A stretch of 64,000 nucleotides of DNA, from contig JAVJTE010000020.1 in assembly GCA_040219025.1 (NCBI GenBank), positions 806,001 through 870,000 on the forward strand, in the 5' to 3' direction. The notes under the pieces are model-generated. The model made no database searches. It was given only the letters and a program-made list of their open reading frames with translations, and was not told where the DNA came from. Within the stretch, counting starts at the first letter, position 1. The number at the start of each line of letters is the position of its first letter. The position numbers and the translations under genes were made by a program. The stretch comes from HT1-32 sp040219025. Its GTDB lineage: Bacteria > Pseudomonadota > Alphaproteobacteria > Rhodospirillales > HT1-32. Of the stretch, positions 42,535-51,793 are shown in pieces.

Positions 42535-44338
42535 AGCACCGATCCTGTCGCTCCGCGATGTCGAAGTTCATCTCGGTGGCGACCCGCTGTTCGGGCCGCT
42601 GGAGATTTATCTGGCGGCAAGTTCCAGGTCCTGCCTTGTCGGACGGAACGGCACCGGCAAATCCACCCTGATGCGGATCATCGCCAACCAGCGCCAGCCG
42701 GATGCAGGGAAACGTTTCGCGGCCCCCGGACTGCGCGTCGCCTATCTGGCACAGGAGCCGGATTTCAGCGCTTTCAAAACCGTCGGGGAATTTGTTGCCG
42801 ATGGTCTGGCCGACCCGGACGCCACCTGGCTGGCTGATTCAGAACTGCTGGAAGCCGGGCTGGATGCTGACCGCGACCCGATGACCCTGTCCGGTGGGGA
42901 AGGCCGTCGGGCGGCACTGGCCCGGATGTTCGCCGGGGAACCGGATTTCCTGCTGCTGGACGAGCCGACCAACCATCTCGATATTCCGGCCATTGAGGCG
43001 CTGGAAGACAAACTGTCGAAATATCGCGGCGGCTATCTGATCGTCAGCCATGACCGGACCTTTCTGCGCCGTCTGACCCGGGAAGTTCACTGGCTGGATC
43101 GCGGTATCATCCGCACGGCACCGACCGGATTTGACGGTTTTGAAGACTGGATGGACGCTGAACTGGCCCGCGAGGAAGAGGAAGCGCACAAGCTCAACCG
43201 CAAGATCGTCCGCGAAACCGCCTGGCTGCATAAAGGCGTCACGGCCCGGCGGAAACGCAATATGGGCCGCCTGCGCCGCCTCAATGACCTGCGTCAGGAA
43301 CGGGCAAACCGCCGGGCACCGACCGGACAGGCCAGTCTCACTGCCGCCGCCGGCGAGGCATCCGGAAAGCTGGTGATTGAGGCGACAGATGTCAGCAAGA
43401 AATATGATGACAAGATCATCTTTGATCAGTTTTCCACCCGGATATTGCGGGGTGACCGGATTGCCATCATTGGCCGCAACGGTGCCGGCAAGACGACACT
43501 GCTGAAACTGCTGCTGGGGGATATCAAGCCGGATAGCGGGACGGTACGGCTGGGGTCGCGCCTCGACATTGCCTATATCGATCAGCGGCGTGACGCGCTC
43601 GACCCGAACGCCACCCTCTGGGATACCCTGTGCGACAGTGGTGGTGATCATATCGACGTGCGCGGCACGCCGAGACATGTAGTCTCCTATCTCCGCGACT
43701 TTCTGTTTGATGAAAGTCAGGCGCGCAGTCCGGTCCATGCCCTCTCGGGGGGTGAGCGGAACCGGTTGATCCTGGCAAAGAAGCTGGCGAAACCGGCAAA
43801 CCTGCTGGTGCTGGATGAGCCGACCAACGATCTCGATATGGAAACCCTCGATCTGCTGGTCGAGGTGCTGTCCGATTACGAGGGGACGCTGCTGCTGGTC
43901 AGCCATGACCGTGATTTCATCGACCGGCTGGTAACTGGCACCTTTGCGCTGGAAGGCGACGGCAAGGCGACGGAATATCCGGGCGGCTATACCGATTATC
44001 GCCGCCAGCGTCAGGCGACGACAGAGCTGGGTGACGACCGCCGGGGCGCGGCGAAGACAGCCGAAGTCCGCAAGTCGTCCCGGCCGCTGGCCAAGCTCAG
44101 CTACAAGGACCAGCGCCGGCTCGACAATCTGCCGGGCGATATCGCCCGCCTCGACAAGGCCATCGTGAAGCTGGAAAACATACTGGAAGATGCCGGTCTG
44201 TTCAGCCGAGATCCGGATTCTTTCAACGCAGCGGTTGCCAGTCTGGACAAGGCGCGTTCAGATAAGACGGGGCTGGAAGAAGAATGGCTGGAACTTGAAA
44301 TGAAACGCGAGATGCTGGCGGAAGGCCAGACCGGGTGA
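42515..44338 (+). CDS. uup: ABC-F family ATPase (Uup-like)
   Basis: 607 residues with two ATP-binding domains and no membrane segments. Walker A motifs are GRNGTGKST and GRNGAGKTT; signatures are LSGGEGRRAAL and LSGGERNRLIL; Walker B is LLLDEPTNHLD and LVLDEPTNDLD. The inter-domain linker is Arg-rich (GVTARRKRNMGRLRRLNDLRQERANR). A C-terminal coiled coil (about residues 520-600) points to the Uup class, which acts on ribosomes or in DNA-transposition control. Starts at 42515 and 42524 are both possible. It overlaps the DMT gene by 4 bp. Confidence 0.9.
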   Translation: MAAMAAEAPILSLRDVEVHLGGDPLFGPLEIYLAASSRSCLVGRNGTGKSTLMRIIANQRQPDAGKRFAAPGLRVAYLAQEPDFSAFKTVGEFVADGLADPDATWLADSELLEAGLDADRDPMTLSGGEGRRAALARMFAGEPDFLLLDEPTNHLDIPAIEALEDKLSKYRGGYLIVSHDRTFLRRLTREVHWLDRGIIRTAPTGFDGFEDWMDAELAREEEEAHKLNRKIVRETAWLHKGVTARRKRNMGRLRRLNDLRQERANRRAPTGQASLTAAAGEASGKLVIEATDVSKKYDDKIIFDQFSTRILRGDRIAIIGRNGAGKTTLLKLLLGDIKPDSGTVRLGSRLDIAYIDQRRDALDPNATLWDTLCDSGGDHIDVRGTPRHVVSYLRDFLFDESQARSPVHALSGGERNRLILAKKLAKPANLLVLDEPTNDLDMETLDLLVEVLSDYEGTLLLVSHDRDFIDRLVTGTFALEGDGKATEYPGGYTDYRRQRQATTELGDDRRGAAKTAEVRKSSRPLAKLSYKDQRRLDNLPGDIARLDKAIVKLENILEDAGLFSRDPDSFNAAVASLDKARSDKTGLEEEWLELEMKREMLAEGQTG

Positions 44339-45234
44339 CACCGGGACATATATTGCTGGCGCTCTGCGTCATGCTGATCTGGGGCGTGAATTTCGCAGTC
44401 GCCAAAGTCACGGTTGCGGAACTGCCGCCGCTGTTTGTCAATGCCATCCGTTTTGCCTTTGTGGCTGCCATCCTTCTGCCTTTCGTCCGGATTCCCCGCG
44501 ACAAGCTGAAAGACATCTTCATTCTGGCGACCATCATGGCGCCGTTTCATTTCGGCCTGATGTTTGTCGGCCTGACCGGCACCGATGCTGCCGCCGCTGC
44601 GATTGCCATGCAGCTTTCGGTTCCTTTTGCCGCCCTGATGGCGAGTTTTTATTTTCATGACAAGCTGGGTGCGCGGCGCACCATCGGCATGATTGTCGCC
44701 TTCGCCGGTGTCGTCGTACTGGCGGGCGAGCCGCGCATGGATGGCGAGCTGTTTCTGCTCGGTATGGTCGTGCTGTCGGCGGCGATGTGGGGGGTCGGCA
44801 ATATTCAGATCAAGCGGATCGGCGATATCAATCCTTTTGCGCTGTCGGCGGGGATGGCGATGTTCGCGGCCCCGGAGCTGCTGATTCTGTCGCTGCTGCT
44901 GGAACAGGGCCAGATGCATGCCGTCCGTACTGCGGACTGGACCGCCTGGGGCGGGGTGTTTTACATGGTTGTGCTGGTGGCGATTGTCTCCTACGCGATC
45001 TGGTATCACCTACTGAAGATCTATGCGGTCAACCAGGTGGTCCCGTTCAGCCTGCTGGGCCCCGTGTTTGGCGTCGCCGCCGGTATTCTGCTGCTGGGTG
45101 AGGCGGCGACCTGGCAGAAATTCGTCGGCGGGGCGATTACCATCGCCGGTGTGGCAATGATTACCCTGTACCGCCCACCCGCACCGCCCGGCGGGCCGGT
45201 AGCTGATCCGAAACAGGCAGCACAAAAGGACTGA
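44335..45234 (+). CDS. EamA/DMT-family transporter
   Basis: 299 residues with ten predicted membrane helices, two EamA repeats. It starts with GTG inside the ABC-F stop (GTGA overlap). Features are LALCVMLIWGVNFAVAKVTV, MAPFHFGLMFVGLTGTDAAAAA and LGPVFGVAAGILLLGEAATWQKFVGGAITIAG. Known relatives export amino acids or metabolites (RhtA, YdcZ types); the substrate is unknown. It is the middle gene of an apparent ABC-F, DMT, amidase operon. Confidence 0.88.
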   Translation: MTPGHILLALCVMLIWGVNFAVAKVTVAELPPLFVNAIRFAFVAAILLPFVRIPRDKLKDIFILATIMAPFHFGLMFVGLTGTDAAAAAIAMQLSVPFAALMASFYFHDKLGARRTIGMIVAFAGVVVLAGEPRMDGELFLLGMVVLSAAMWGVGNIQIKRIGDINPFALSAGMAMFAAPELLILSLLLEQGQMHAVRTADWTAWGGVFYMVVLVAIVSYAIWYHLLKIYAVNQVVPFSLLGPVFGVAAGILLLGEAATWQKFVGGAITIAGVAMITLYRPPAPPGGPVADPKQAAQKD

Positions 45235-45236
45235 CC

Positions 45237-45899
45237 GTGGATATCATCGAGACGCCCTCACCAAACCATGGTCCCCGGCGTGACGGGGCGGTCGTCGATA
45301 TGCTGGTGCTGCATTACACCGACACGAAAGACACCGACGAGGCGCTGGCCATCCTCACCGACCCTGCGGCGGAGGTCAGCTCTCACTACCTGATCGAGGA
45401 AGATGGCAGCATTCACCGGCTGGTACCGGAAGACCGCCGGGCCTGGCATGCGGGTATCGCCAACTGGCGGGGACAGACCGATATAAATTCAGCCTCCATT
45501 GGCATTGAGCTGGTCAATCCCGGTCACCGCTACGGCCTGCGCCGGTTTCCGGAAGCACAGCTGGAGGCGCTGGTCGAACTCGCGGGCAGCGTGATGAGCT
45601 GGCACGATATCCCGGCCCGCAATGTCGTCGGCCATTCCGACATCGCCCCGGACCGCAAGCTGGATCCCGGTGAGCTGTTCGACTGGAAATGGCTGGCCGA
45701 ACGCGGTATCGGCCTCTGGCCGGAGGAACGGCTCGGCGGCCGCATGGAGATGCTGTCAGCCTATGGCTATGGCCCGAAACCCGGGGTGATCGCCGCCTTC
45801 CAGCGCCATTTCCGCCCGCAGAAAATCAACGGCATCGCCGACGGCCAGACCCTCGCCCGCCTCGCCGGCCTGATGGAACTGATCAAAGAGTCGGAATAG
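45237..45899 (+). CDS. N-acetylmuramoyl-L-alanine amidase, AmpD/AmiD type
   Basis: 220 residues from the GTG at 45237, 2 bp after the DMT stop. The amidase_2 domain has the first zinc His in VLHYTDT, the catalytic-region Glu/His in SHYLIEEDGSIHRLV and WHAG, and the last motif VVGHSDIAPDRKLDPG. It cleaves muramoyl-alanine bonds in cell-wall recycling or remodelling. No signal peptide is seen, so a cytoplasmic AmpD-like role is favoured. A C-terminal tail (about 150-220) looks like a peptidoglycan-binding-like helical domain. Confidence 0.9.
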   Translation: MDIIETPSPNHGPRRDGAVVDMLVLHYTDTKDTDEALAILTDPAAEVSSHYLIEEDGSIHRLVPEDRRAWHAGIANWRGQTDINSASIGIELVNPGHRYGLRRFPEAQLEALVELAGSVMSWHDIPARNVVGHSDIAPDRKLDPGELFDWKWLAERGIGLWPEERLGGRMEMLSAYGYGPKPGVIAAFQRHFRPQKINGIADGQTLARLAGLMELIKESE

Positions 45900-45916
45900 T
45901 TTGCACCGCTTGCCGT

Positions 45917-46804
45917 TCAGGGCAGGCCCTGGCGGGTCAGCCAGTCCTGCACCACCGGGGACCAGGCGGGGATGTCGCGGGTGAACAGGCTGTGGCCGTC
46001 GCCGGGGGTGGTGTCGAGCAGGCGGTAGTCGCTGGAACTCGGGGAGGCCCGGTCGAAAGCCTGGTACATGCGGCCCGAAAGGGCGGGGCCGAAATAGCGG
46101 TCGGTTCTTGTGTAGATCCAGAGGCTTGGCAGGTCTGTTGTCCGGCCATAGCTTTCCATGGCGGCGACCAGCGCGTCGGGTGAACAGTTGCTGCCGGAAC
46201 TCTGTGAGCCGCGGCCACCGGCGAAGTTGATGACGCCGCGAACCCCGGCGGGCTTGCGGCTGGCCGCCGCGACAGAGCCGAAACCCCCGGCGGACTGGCC
46301 GACCAGCAGGATACGATCCGGATCGATCAGGCTCTGGTCCCGGAAATAGGCGAGGGTGGCCAGAATATCGTCAGCGGTGGCGAGCCCGGCACGGGTGTAA
46401 TCGGCATTGCCGCAGGCACCGTAACCTTCGCTCCAGCTGCCGTGGGAGCGGCCATAACCGCGCCGCATCGGCACAACAACGGCAAAGCCCCGGTCGGTGA
46501 ACCACTTCGCCTGTTCGCGGTAGAGGATTGTTGGCCGGGCCTGTCCGCGCGGCGAGCCGTGACTGAGAATGACCAGTGGCAGCGGGCGGCCCGTTATCTC
46601 CGGCAGGTAAGCTGTCTGCGGCAGATAGAACGTCGCCTCCAGTATCTGCCCGTTCGCCACACCGTCCTTTGCGAAGGGGATCCCCCATTTCTGCTCAGCG
46701 CCGGAGGGGGCCGCAGACAGATCAGGCCCGGCCCGGTCGACCTGATGCGGCAGACAGCCGGCAGCCAGCAGGAGACTCAGCACAGCAAGGCATCTCGGGA
46801 TCAT
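45917..46804 (-). CDS. Lipoprotein alpha/beta hydrolase, dienelactone-hydrolase-like
   Basis: 295 residues from the ATG at 46804 (MIPRCLAVLSLLLAAGCLP). A lipobox Leu-Ala-Ala-Gly-Cys predicts lipid anchoring outside the cytoplasm. The nucleophile elbow is LLVGQSAGGFGSV (Ser), with the oxyanion region VILSHGSPRGQARPT and a late His in TPGDGHSLF. The substrate is unknown; an extracytoplasmic esterase is likely. Its stop lies 17 bp from the convergent amidase stop. Confidence 0.8.
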   Translation of the reverse strand: MIPRCLAVLSLLLAAGCLPHQVDRAGPDLSAAPSGAEQKWGIPFAKDGVANGQILEATFYLPQTAYLPEITGRPLPLVILSHGSPRGQARPTILYREQAKWFTDRGFAVVVPMRRGYGRSHGSWSEGYGACGNADYTRAGLATADDILATLAYFRDQSLIDPDRILLVGQSAGGFGSVAAASRKPAGVRGVINFAGGRGSQSSGSNCSPDALVAAMESYGRTTDLPSLWIYTRTDRYFGPALSGRMYQAFDRASPSSSDYRLLDTTPGDGHSLFTRDIPAWSPVVQDWLTRQGLP

Positions 46805-46923
46805 CGGTCTGGCTCCTGTCACGGGTAAGGCGATTGTGATGTTATCCTGAACCGGGATGTGAAAAACGCCGGGCAGAATTTTCCCGCATTTACCTCACCC
46901 GAAACTTCGCTATTGTCCACAGC

Positions 46924-47298
<375 letters not shown>

Positions 47299-47336
47299 AC
47301 TAATCTTGTCCGAAGTTGAAACCTGATCTTTGTCAC

Positions 47337-47547
47337 CATCCTTCGAGACGGGCTTCCAGCCCTCCTCAGGATGAGGCGGATGCGTAAAAAACCCCATCCT
47401 TCGAGACGGGCTTCCAGCCCTCCTCAGGATGAGGCGGATGCGTGAAAAACCCCATCCTTCGAGACGGACTTCCAGCCTTCCTCAGGATGAGGCGGAATGC
47501 GTGAAAACCTCATCCTGAGGAGCGGCAATGCCGCGTCTCGAAGGATG
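47337..47547. repeat. REP-like array with three 58-bp tandem units and one inverted unit
   Basis: Units begin catccttcgagacgg at 47337, 47395 and 47453, a period of exactly 58 bp, each containing cctcaggatgaggcgga. An inverted unit (47508-47547, cctcatcctgaggag to cgtctcgaaggatg) closes the array. Units 1 and 2 differ by one base; unit 3 has several changes. It lies between rnpB and livF and is related to the elements at 3225 and 10001. Confidence 0.92.
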
Positions 47548-47576
47548 CAGAGGAACGGCAGAACCGGGGGATTGTC

Positions 47577-48287
47577 TTATCCCCCGCCGACACCGATCAG
47601 CTGTTGCAGTCTGTCCGGATTGTCTTTTAGTTCAAGGCTCGCGCCGTCGAAGGCGATCCGGCCGCGGTCCATCACCACACAGCGGGGGGAAAAGCCGAGG
47701 GCGAAGCGGGTATGCTGTTCGACCAGAATAATCGCCATGCCCGTCACATCGCGCAGCTTTGCGATGGAGCGGCCGAGCTCCTCGACAATGACCGGGGCCA
47801 GGCCTTCGCTGGGTTCGTCCATCAGCAGCAGCTCCGGCCCGCCCATCAGGGCACGGCCAATTGCCAGCATCTGCTGTTCACCGCCGGAAAGCTGGTTGCC
47901 CCGGTTGTTGCGGCGGCGGTCGAGATGCGGGAAAAATTCAAAGACCCGGTCGATTGTCCAGTCACCGCCACGGGCGGCAACCCGGAGGTTCTCTGTCACG
48001 CTGAGCGAGGGGAAAATCTCCCGCTCCTGCGGCACGAAACCGATACCCGCCCGGTTGCGCAGATGCGGCTTCGCCCGCGAGATGTCGGTTTGGCCGAGGC
48101 TGATCCTGCCCTGATGCAGGCTGGTATGGCCCATGATGGTCGACAGCAGGGTAGATTTGCCGACGCCGTTGCGCCCGAGGATGCTCAGGCTTTCGCCCGC
48201 TGCCAGTGTCAGGCTGATGCCGTCCAGCACAACCGTTTCGCCATAACCGGCGCTGACATTATCAAGGGTCAGAAGGGGGTCAGCCAT
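47577..48287 (-). CDS. livF: Branched-chain/carboxylate ABC transporter ATPase LivF
   Basis: 236 residues from the ATG at 48287 (MADPLLTLDNVSAGYGETVV), overlapping livG by 8 bp. Walker A is LGRNGVGKSTLL, signature QLSGGEQQMLAIGRALMG and Walker B LLLMDEPSEGLAP. LivF powers import with LivG through the LivHM pore at the inner membrane. It is the last gene of the leftward operon. Confidence 0.92.
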   Translation of the reverse strand: MADPLLTLDNVSAGYGETVVLDGISLTLAAGESLSILGRNGVGKSTLLSTIMGHTSLHQGRISLGQTDISRAKPHLRNRAGIGFVPQEREIFPSLSVTENLRVAARGGDWTIDRVFEFFPHLDRRRNNRGNQLSGGEQQMLAIGRALMGGPELLLMDEPSEGLAPVIVEELGRSIAKLRDVTGMAIILVEQHTRFALGFSPRCVVMDRGRIAFDGASLELKDNPDRLQQLIGVGGG

Positions 48288-49032
48288 GACTTTCCTCCCC
48301 CAGGTAGACGGCCCGCACTTCCGGATCCCGCGCAATTTCGTCCGGCGTGCCTTCGGTCAGGACGCCGCCATCAACCAGTACGGAAATCCGGCTGGCGAAA
48401 CGGAACACAACATCCATGTCATGTTCAATGATCAGGATGGCGATATCCGACGGCAACCCGGCGATCACGTCGAGGATGACATCGCTTTCGACGGAGGGAA
48501 CCCCGGCTGCCGGCTCGTCGAGCAAAAGGACACGGGGTTTCAGGGCCAGCGTGATGGCGATTTCGATCAGCCGCTGGCGGCCGTAGGGCAGACCGGAGAT
48601 GGTCTTGCCCGCATCGGCACCGACGCCAAGGCTGCTCAGGATGGCCATTGCCTCATCAAGAATCGCGGAATTTGTCCCTGCGGGCTGCCATATCTGTCGG
48701 GCAATGCCCTCACGTTCCGACAGGGCGAGGACAACATTCTCCAGTGCGCTGAGGCCCCGGAACAACTGGTTGATCTGGAAGGTGCGGGCAATCCCGGCGC
48801 GCACCCGTTCTGCCTGGCCGAGGCCGGTGATATCACGACCGTTCAGGCTGACCTTCCCGGCATCCGGGGTCAGCATCCCGGTCACCAGATTGACCAGTGT
48901 GGTTTTGCCGGCCCCGTTCGGGCCGATCAGCGCATGACGGGCACCGGCTTCCAGCGTCAGATCAACACCGCGGGTGACATGCAGCGCCCCGAAATGCTTG
49001 TCGAGGCCGGTCAGTTGCAGGGCTGCACTCAT
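48280..49032 (-). CDS. livG: Branched-chain/carboxylate ABC transporter ATPase LivG
   Basis: 250 residues. Walker A is GPNGAGKTTLVNLV (residues 37 onward), signature ISGLPYGRQRLIEIAITLAL (the degenerate LivG form) and Walker B VLLLDEPAAGVPS. The start GTGVDLTLEAG-like loop and C-terminal VDGGVLTEGTPDEI are LivG-typical. It overlaps livM by 4 bp and livF by 8 bp. Confidence 0.92.
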   Translation of the reverse strand: MSAALQLTGLDKHFGALHVTRGVDLTLEAGARHALIGPNGAGKTTLVNLVTGMLTPDAGKVSLNGRDITGLGQAERVRAGIARTFQINQLFRGLSALENVVLALSEREGIARQIWQPAGTNSAILDEAMAILSSLGVGADAGKTISGLPYGRQRLIEIAITLALKPRVLLLDEPAAGVPSVESDVILDVIAGLPSDIAILIIEHDMDVVFRFASRISVLVDGGVLTEGTPDEIARDPEVRAVYLGEESHG

Positions 49033-50027
49033 CGCGGGGATCTGCCTCTGATCAGGCGCATCAGGGCGTCGCTGGCTCCCAGCAATCCGCCCCGGAAGAA
49101 CAGCACGACGGCGATCAGCACAAGGCCGACACCGATTTCCCAGAATTCGGGGCTGATCCGGGCCAGCTCGTCCTCCAGCACCATATAGACCGCGCCGCCG
49201 AGGAACGCACCGTAGAGACGGCCCGTGCCGCCGAGAACGAGAACGATCAGCACCGTGCCGGAGCGGGCGAAATCAAGCACGTCGAGGGTCACATAGGCGT
49301 TTGATTGTGCGAACAGGCCCCCGGCAATACCAGCCATTGCAGCGGAAATGGTATAGACCGCGACCAGCCGTCCGAAGACGGGTGTACCGATGGCGTTCAT
49401 CCGCCGCACATTCTCGCGCACACCGACCAGCGAGCGGCCAAACGGGGAGTGAACGATCCGGCGGGCAACCAGAAAGACCAGAAACAGGATGCTGAGGCTG
49501 TACCAGTAATAATGATGGCCCCACAGATCATTCTCGAACAGGCCGAAGATCGGATCGATGCTGATGCCCTGCAAGCCGTCAAACCCGCCGGTAACCGGGG
49601 CCGCCGTGTTGGCCGCTTCCTGCAGCAGAATGGCGAAGGCCAGGGTCAGCATCAGCAGGGTGAGACCGTGATAGCGCAGCAATACCAGCCCCGACAGCAG
49701 GCCCAGCGCCCCGCCGGCCAGCCCGCCGGCCAGCAGCCCGGTCAGCGGCTCGTTCCATCCCAGCAGCGCCGACAGCATGCCGGTCGCATAGGCCCCGGCC
49801 CCGAAATAGGCGGCGTGGCCAAGCGAGACCACGCCCGCATAACCCAGGATCAGGTCCATCGAGAGCGCGAAGATGATCATGATGATGATCTGCGTGCCAA
49901 GCGCCGCATAGTCGGGCAGCAGGGCAAAGGCGGCAAAGGCGGTCAGCCAGGGCAGGGCCTCGACCGGGCGCCAGCGATGGCGGTTGCGCAGTTCTGCCGT
50001 CGGATCGGTCTTGACGGTTGCGTTCAT
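49029..50027 (-). CDS. livM: Branched-chain/carboxylate ABC transporter permease LivM
   Basis: 332 residues from the ATG at 50027 (MNATVKTDPTAELRNRHRW), overlapping livH by 4 bp. Nine to ten hydrophobic segments are predicted, with the family motif SMDLILGYAGVVSLGHAAYFGAGAYA and the cytoplasmic coupling region GRSLVGVRENVRRMNAIGT. It forms the inner-membrane pore with LivH. Longer in-frame starts run through livH and are not used. Confidence 0.92.
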   Translation of the reverse strand: MNATVKTDPTAELRNRHRWRPVEALPWLTAFAAFALLPDYAALGTQIIIMIIFALSMDLILGYAGVVSLGHAAYFGAGAYATGMLSALLGWNEPLTGLLAGGLAGGALGLLSGLVLLRYHGLTLLMLTLAFAILLQEAANTAAPVTGGFDGLQGISIDPIFGLFENDLWGHHYYWYSLSILFLVFLVARRIVHSPFGRSLVGVRENVRRMNAIGTPVFGRLVAVYTISAAMAGIAGGLFAQSNAYVTLDVLDFARSGTVLIVLVLGGTGRLYGAFLGGAVYMVLEDELARISPEFWEIGVGLVLIAVVLFFRGGLLGASDALMRLIRGRSPR

Positions 50028-50887
50028 GACGCCCGTCCAAACAGCCCGGCCGGCCGGTAGAGCAGAATGGCGACGGTCGCCGCATAGATGAAGAAGGCCC
50101 CGCCATCCGGCCAGAGATACTTGCCCGCCGTATCCAGCACACCGAGCACGATGGCAGCGACAAAGGCCCCGCCCATGCTGCCCAGCCCGCCGACGGCGAC
50201 GACGATCAGGAAAAACACCAGATACTGAATGGCGAAAGTCGGCGACATGCCGACGATTTCGATCGCCAGCCCGCCACCAAGGGCCGCCAGCCCGCTGCCG
50301 ATGGCGAAGACGAGTACGAACAGCCGGTCGACATCGATACCGACAGATTGCGCCATCCGGCGGTTGTCGACGGCGGCGCGGATTTTCGCGCCGAGCAGGG
50401 TGCGTTCGAAGGCAAACCACAGGATCGCCATCATGACGCAACCGATCAGGATGATGAAAAAGCGATAGGTCGGGACTTCACGGAATCCGAGATTGACCTG
50501 ACCGGTCAGGAACTCCGGCATCGGAATGGCGGGCGGTGCCGGGCCATAGATGAAGGTGACAACGCCGATGGTGACAAAGACCAGCCCGATGGACAGCAGC
50601 ACCTGATCCAGTTCCCCGGCCTTGTAGAGCGGCGCATAGAGGAAGCGCTCGAACGGGATGCTGCCGATACCGACAATCACCGGCGCAATCACAAGGGCGG
50701 CGACAAAGGGCAGGCCATAGCCGGTCATCAGGGTGACCAGCACATAGCCGCCGACCATGGCAAAGGCACCATGCGCCAGATTGACGAAGCCCATCAGCCC
50801 CATCGTCACCGACAACCCCACCGAGATGATGAACAGCAACATGGCATAAGCCAGGCCGTCAAAGAGAATGCTGATCAACGCTTCCAT
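50024..50887 (-). CDS. livH: Branched-chain/carboxylate ABC transporter permease LivH
   Basis: 287 residues with about eight membrane helices. The LivH motif is SVGLSVTMGLMGFVNLAHGAFAMVGGYV, and the cytoplasmic loop is ALLGAKIRAAVDNRRMAQSVGI-like (RTLLGAKIRAAVDNRRMAQ). The periplasmic binding protein that would deliver substrate is missing from this operon. It follows the nitroreductase gene by 49 bp. Confidence 0.92.
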   Translation of the reverse strand: MEALISILFDGLAYAMLLFIISVGLSVTMGLMGFVNLAHGAFAMVGGYVLVTLMTGYGLPFVAALVIAPVIVGIGSIPFERFLYAPLYKAGELDQVLLSIGLVFVTIGVVTFIYGPAPPAIPMPEFLTGQVNLGFREVPTYRFFIILIGCVMMAILWFAFERTLLGAKIRAAVDNRRMAQSVGIDVDRLFVLVFAIGSGLAALGGGLAIEIVGMSPTFAIQYLVFFLIVVAVGGLGSMGGAFVAAIVLGVLDTAGKYLWPDGGAFFIYAATVAILLYRPAGLFGRAS

Positions 50888-50936
50888 GGCGAGGATGGTG
50901 GCTGCTACAACCGCCGCGCGTCAAGCATCTGCTGCG

Positions 50937-51773
50937 TCAGTCCAGTCTGATGCCGTTGCGGCGCAGCCATCCGGCGAATTTGTCCCGCTCCGGGCGGGAC
51001 AGCTGCCGGGTGACATTTTCGGACCAGACGCATTTCTCCAGCTCGCCATAGAGATCGCGGTGGCGCTGGCTGCCGGGCGCAATCGGCTGGCGCTCATGCG
51101 CCCGCTCGTCATAAGCCGCGACCTCTTCCGTGAGGTTCGAGTCGTCATAGGTCTCATGATGTACGACGACTGACGGCGGCAGACGAAGCGAGACCGGGCG
51201 ACGCCGGGCCGGCCAGCCGACGCAGAGACCGGCAATCGGAAACACCCCTTCCGGCAGGGCCAGCAGTTCCTGCAGCTCGTCCAAACGGTTGCGGATATAG
51301 CTGATCGGGCAGGTGCCAAGACCTTCGGCCTCTGCGGCGATGACAAAACTCTGCAGGGCGATGGCCGCATCAACCGCGGCGTTCATGAAGGTATCAGCGA
51401 CATTGTTCTGATACTCATGACCCCGCCAGTCCGCCAGCTGGCGGATGCGACGCACGTCACCCAGAAAGACCATGACCAGCGGTGCGTCGGCGATCCAGGG
51501 CATGGTCGGCACCAGGCCGGCAAGCCTGCCGATGCGTTCCTTGTCACGCAGCACCATGATCGAATATTGCTGCAGGTTCGACTTGGTCGGTCCGGACTGG
51601 GCACAGGCCAGCAGGATTTCCAGCAGTTCGTCGTCAATCGGGTCCGGTTTGAAGGACCGACAGACGCTGTGTCCGAGGATGCCGGCAACGGCTCCTTCGG
51701 CGGGCCGTTCAGCACCGGCAGTGGTTTCCAGTCCGAATCGTCCGGTGATCAGATCGGCTATGGTATTGGTCAT
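50937..51773 (-). CDS. Nitroreductase-family flavoprotein, NfsA-like
   Basis: 278 residues. The FMN-binding core is HSVCRSFKPDPIDDELLEILLACAQSGPTKSNLQQYS, with IAAEAEGLGTCPISYIRN and LCVGWPARRRPVSLRLPPSVVVHHETYDD, the last being an NfsA-type extension. Such enzymes reduce nitro groups, quinones or thioacid-like and unsaturated carbonyls. It lies between the rhodanese and livH genes (20 bp and 49 bp), so it probably acts on a metabolite of that operon. It is a different subgroup from the RutE-type protein at 15383. Confidence 0.83.
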   Translation of the reverse strand: MTNTIADLITGRFGLETTAGAERPAEGAVAGILGHSVCRSFKPDPIDDELLEILLACAQSGPTKSNLQQYSIMVLRDKERIGRLAGLVPTMPWIADAPLVMVFLGDVRRIRQLADWRGHEYQNNVADTFMNAAVDAAIALQSFVIAAEAEGLGTCPISYIRNRLDELQELLALPEGVFPIAGLCVGWPARRRPVSLRLPPSVVVHHETYDDSNLTEEVAAYDERAHERQPIAPGSQRHRDLYGELEKCVWSENVTRQLSRPERDKFAGWLRRNGIRLD

Positions 51774-51793
51774 GCTGTTATCCCTGTTCTGGC

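Noticed and set aside
47337..47510. Possible CRISPR array
   Set aside because: The 58-bp units are repeated nearly whole with no variable spacers, and no cas genes are present; it is a REP-like tandem array.
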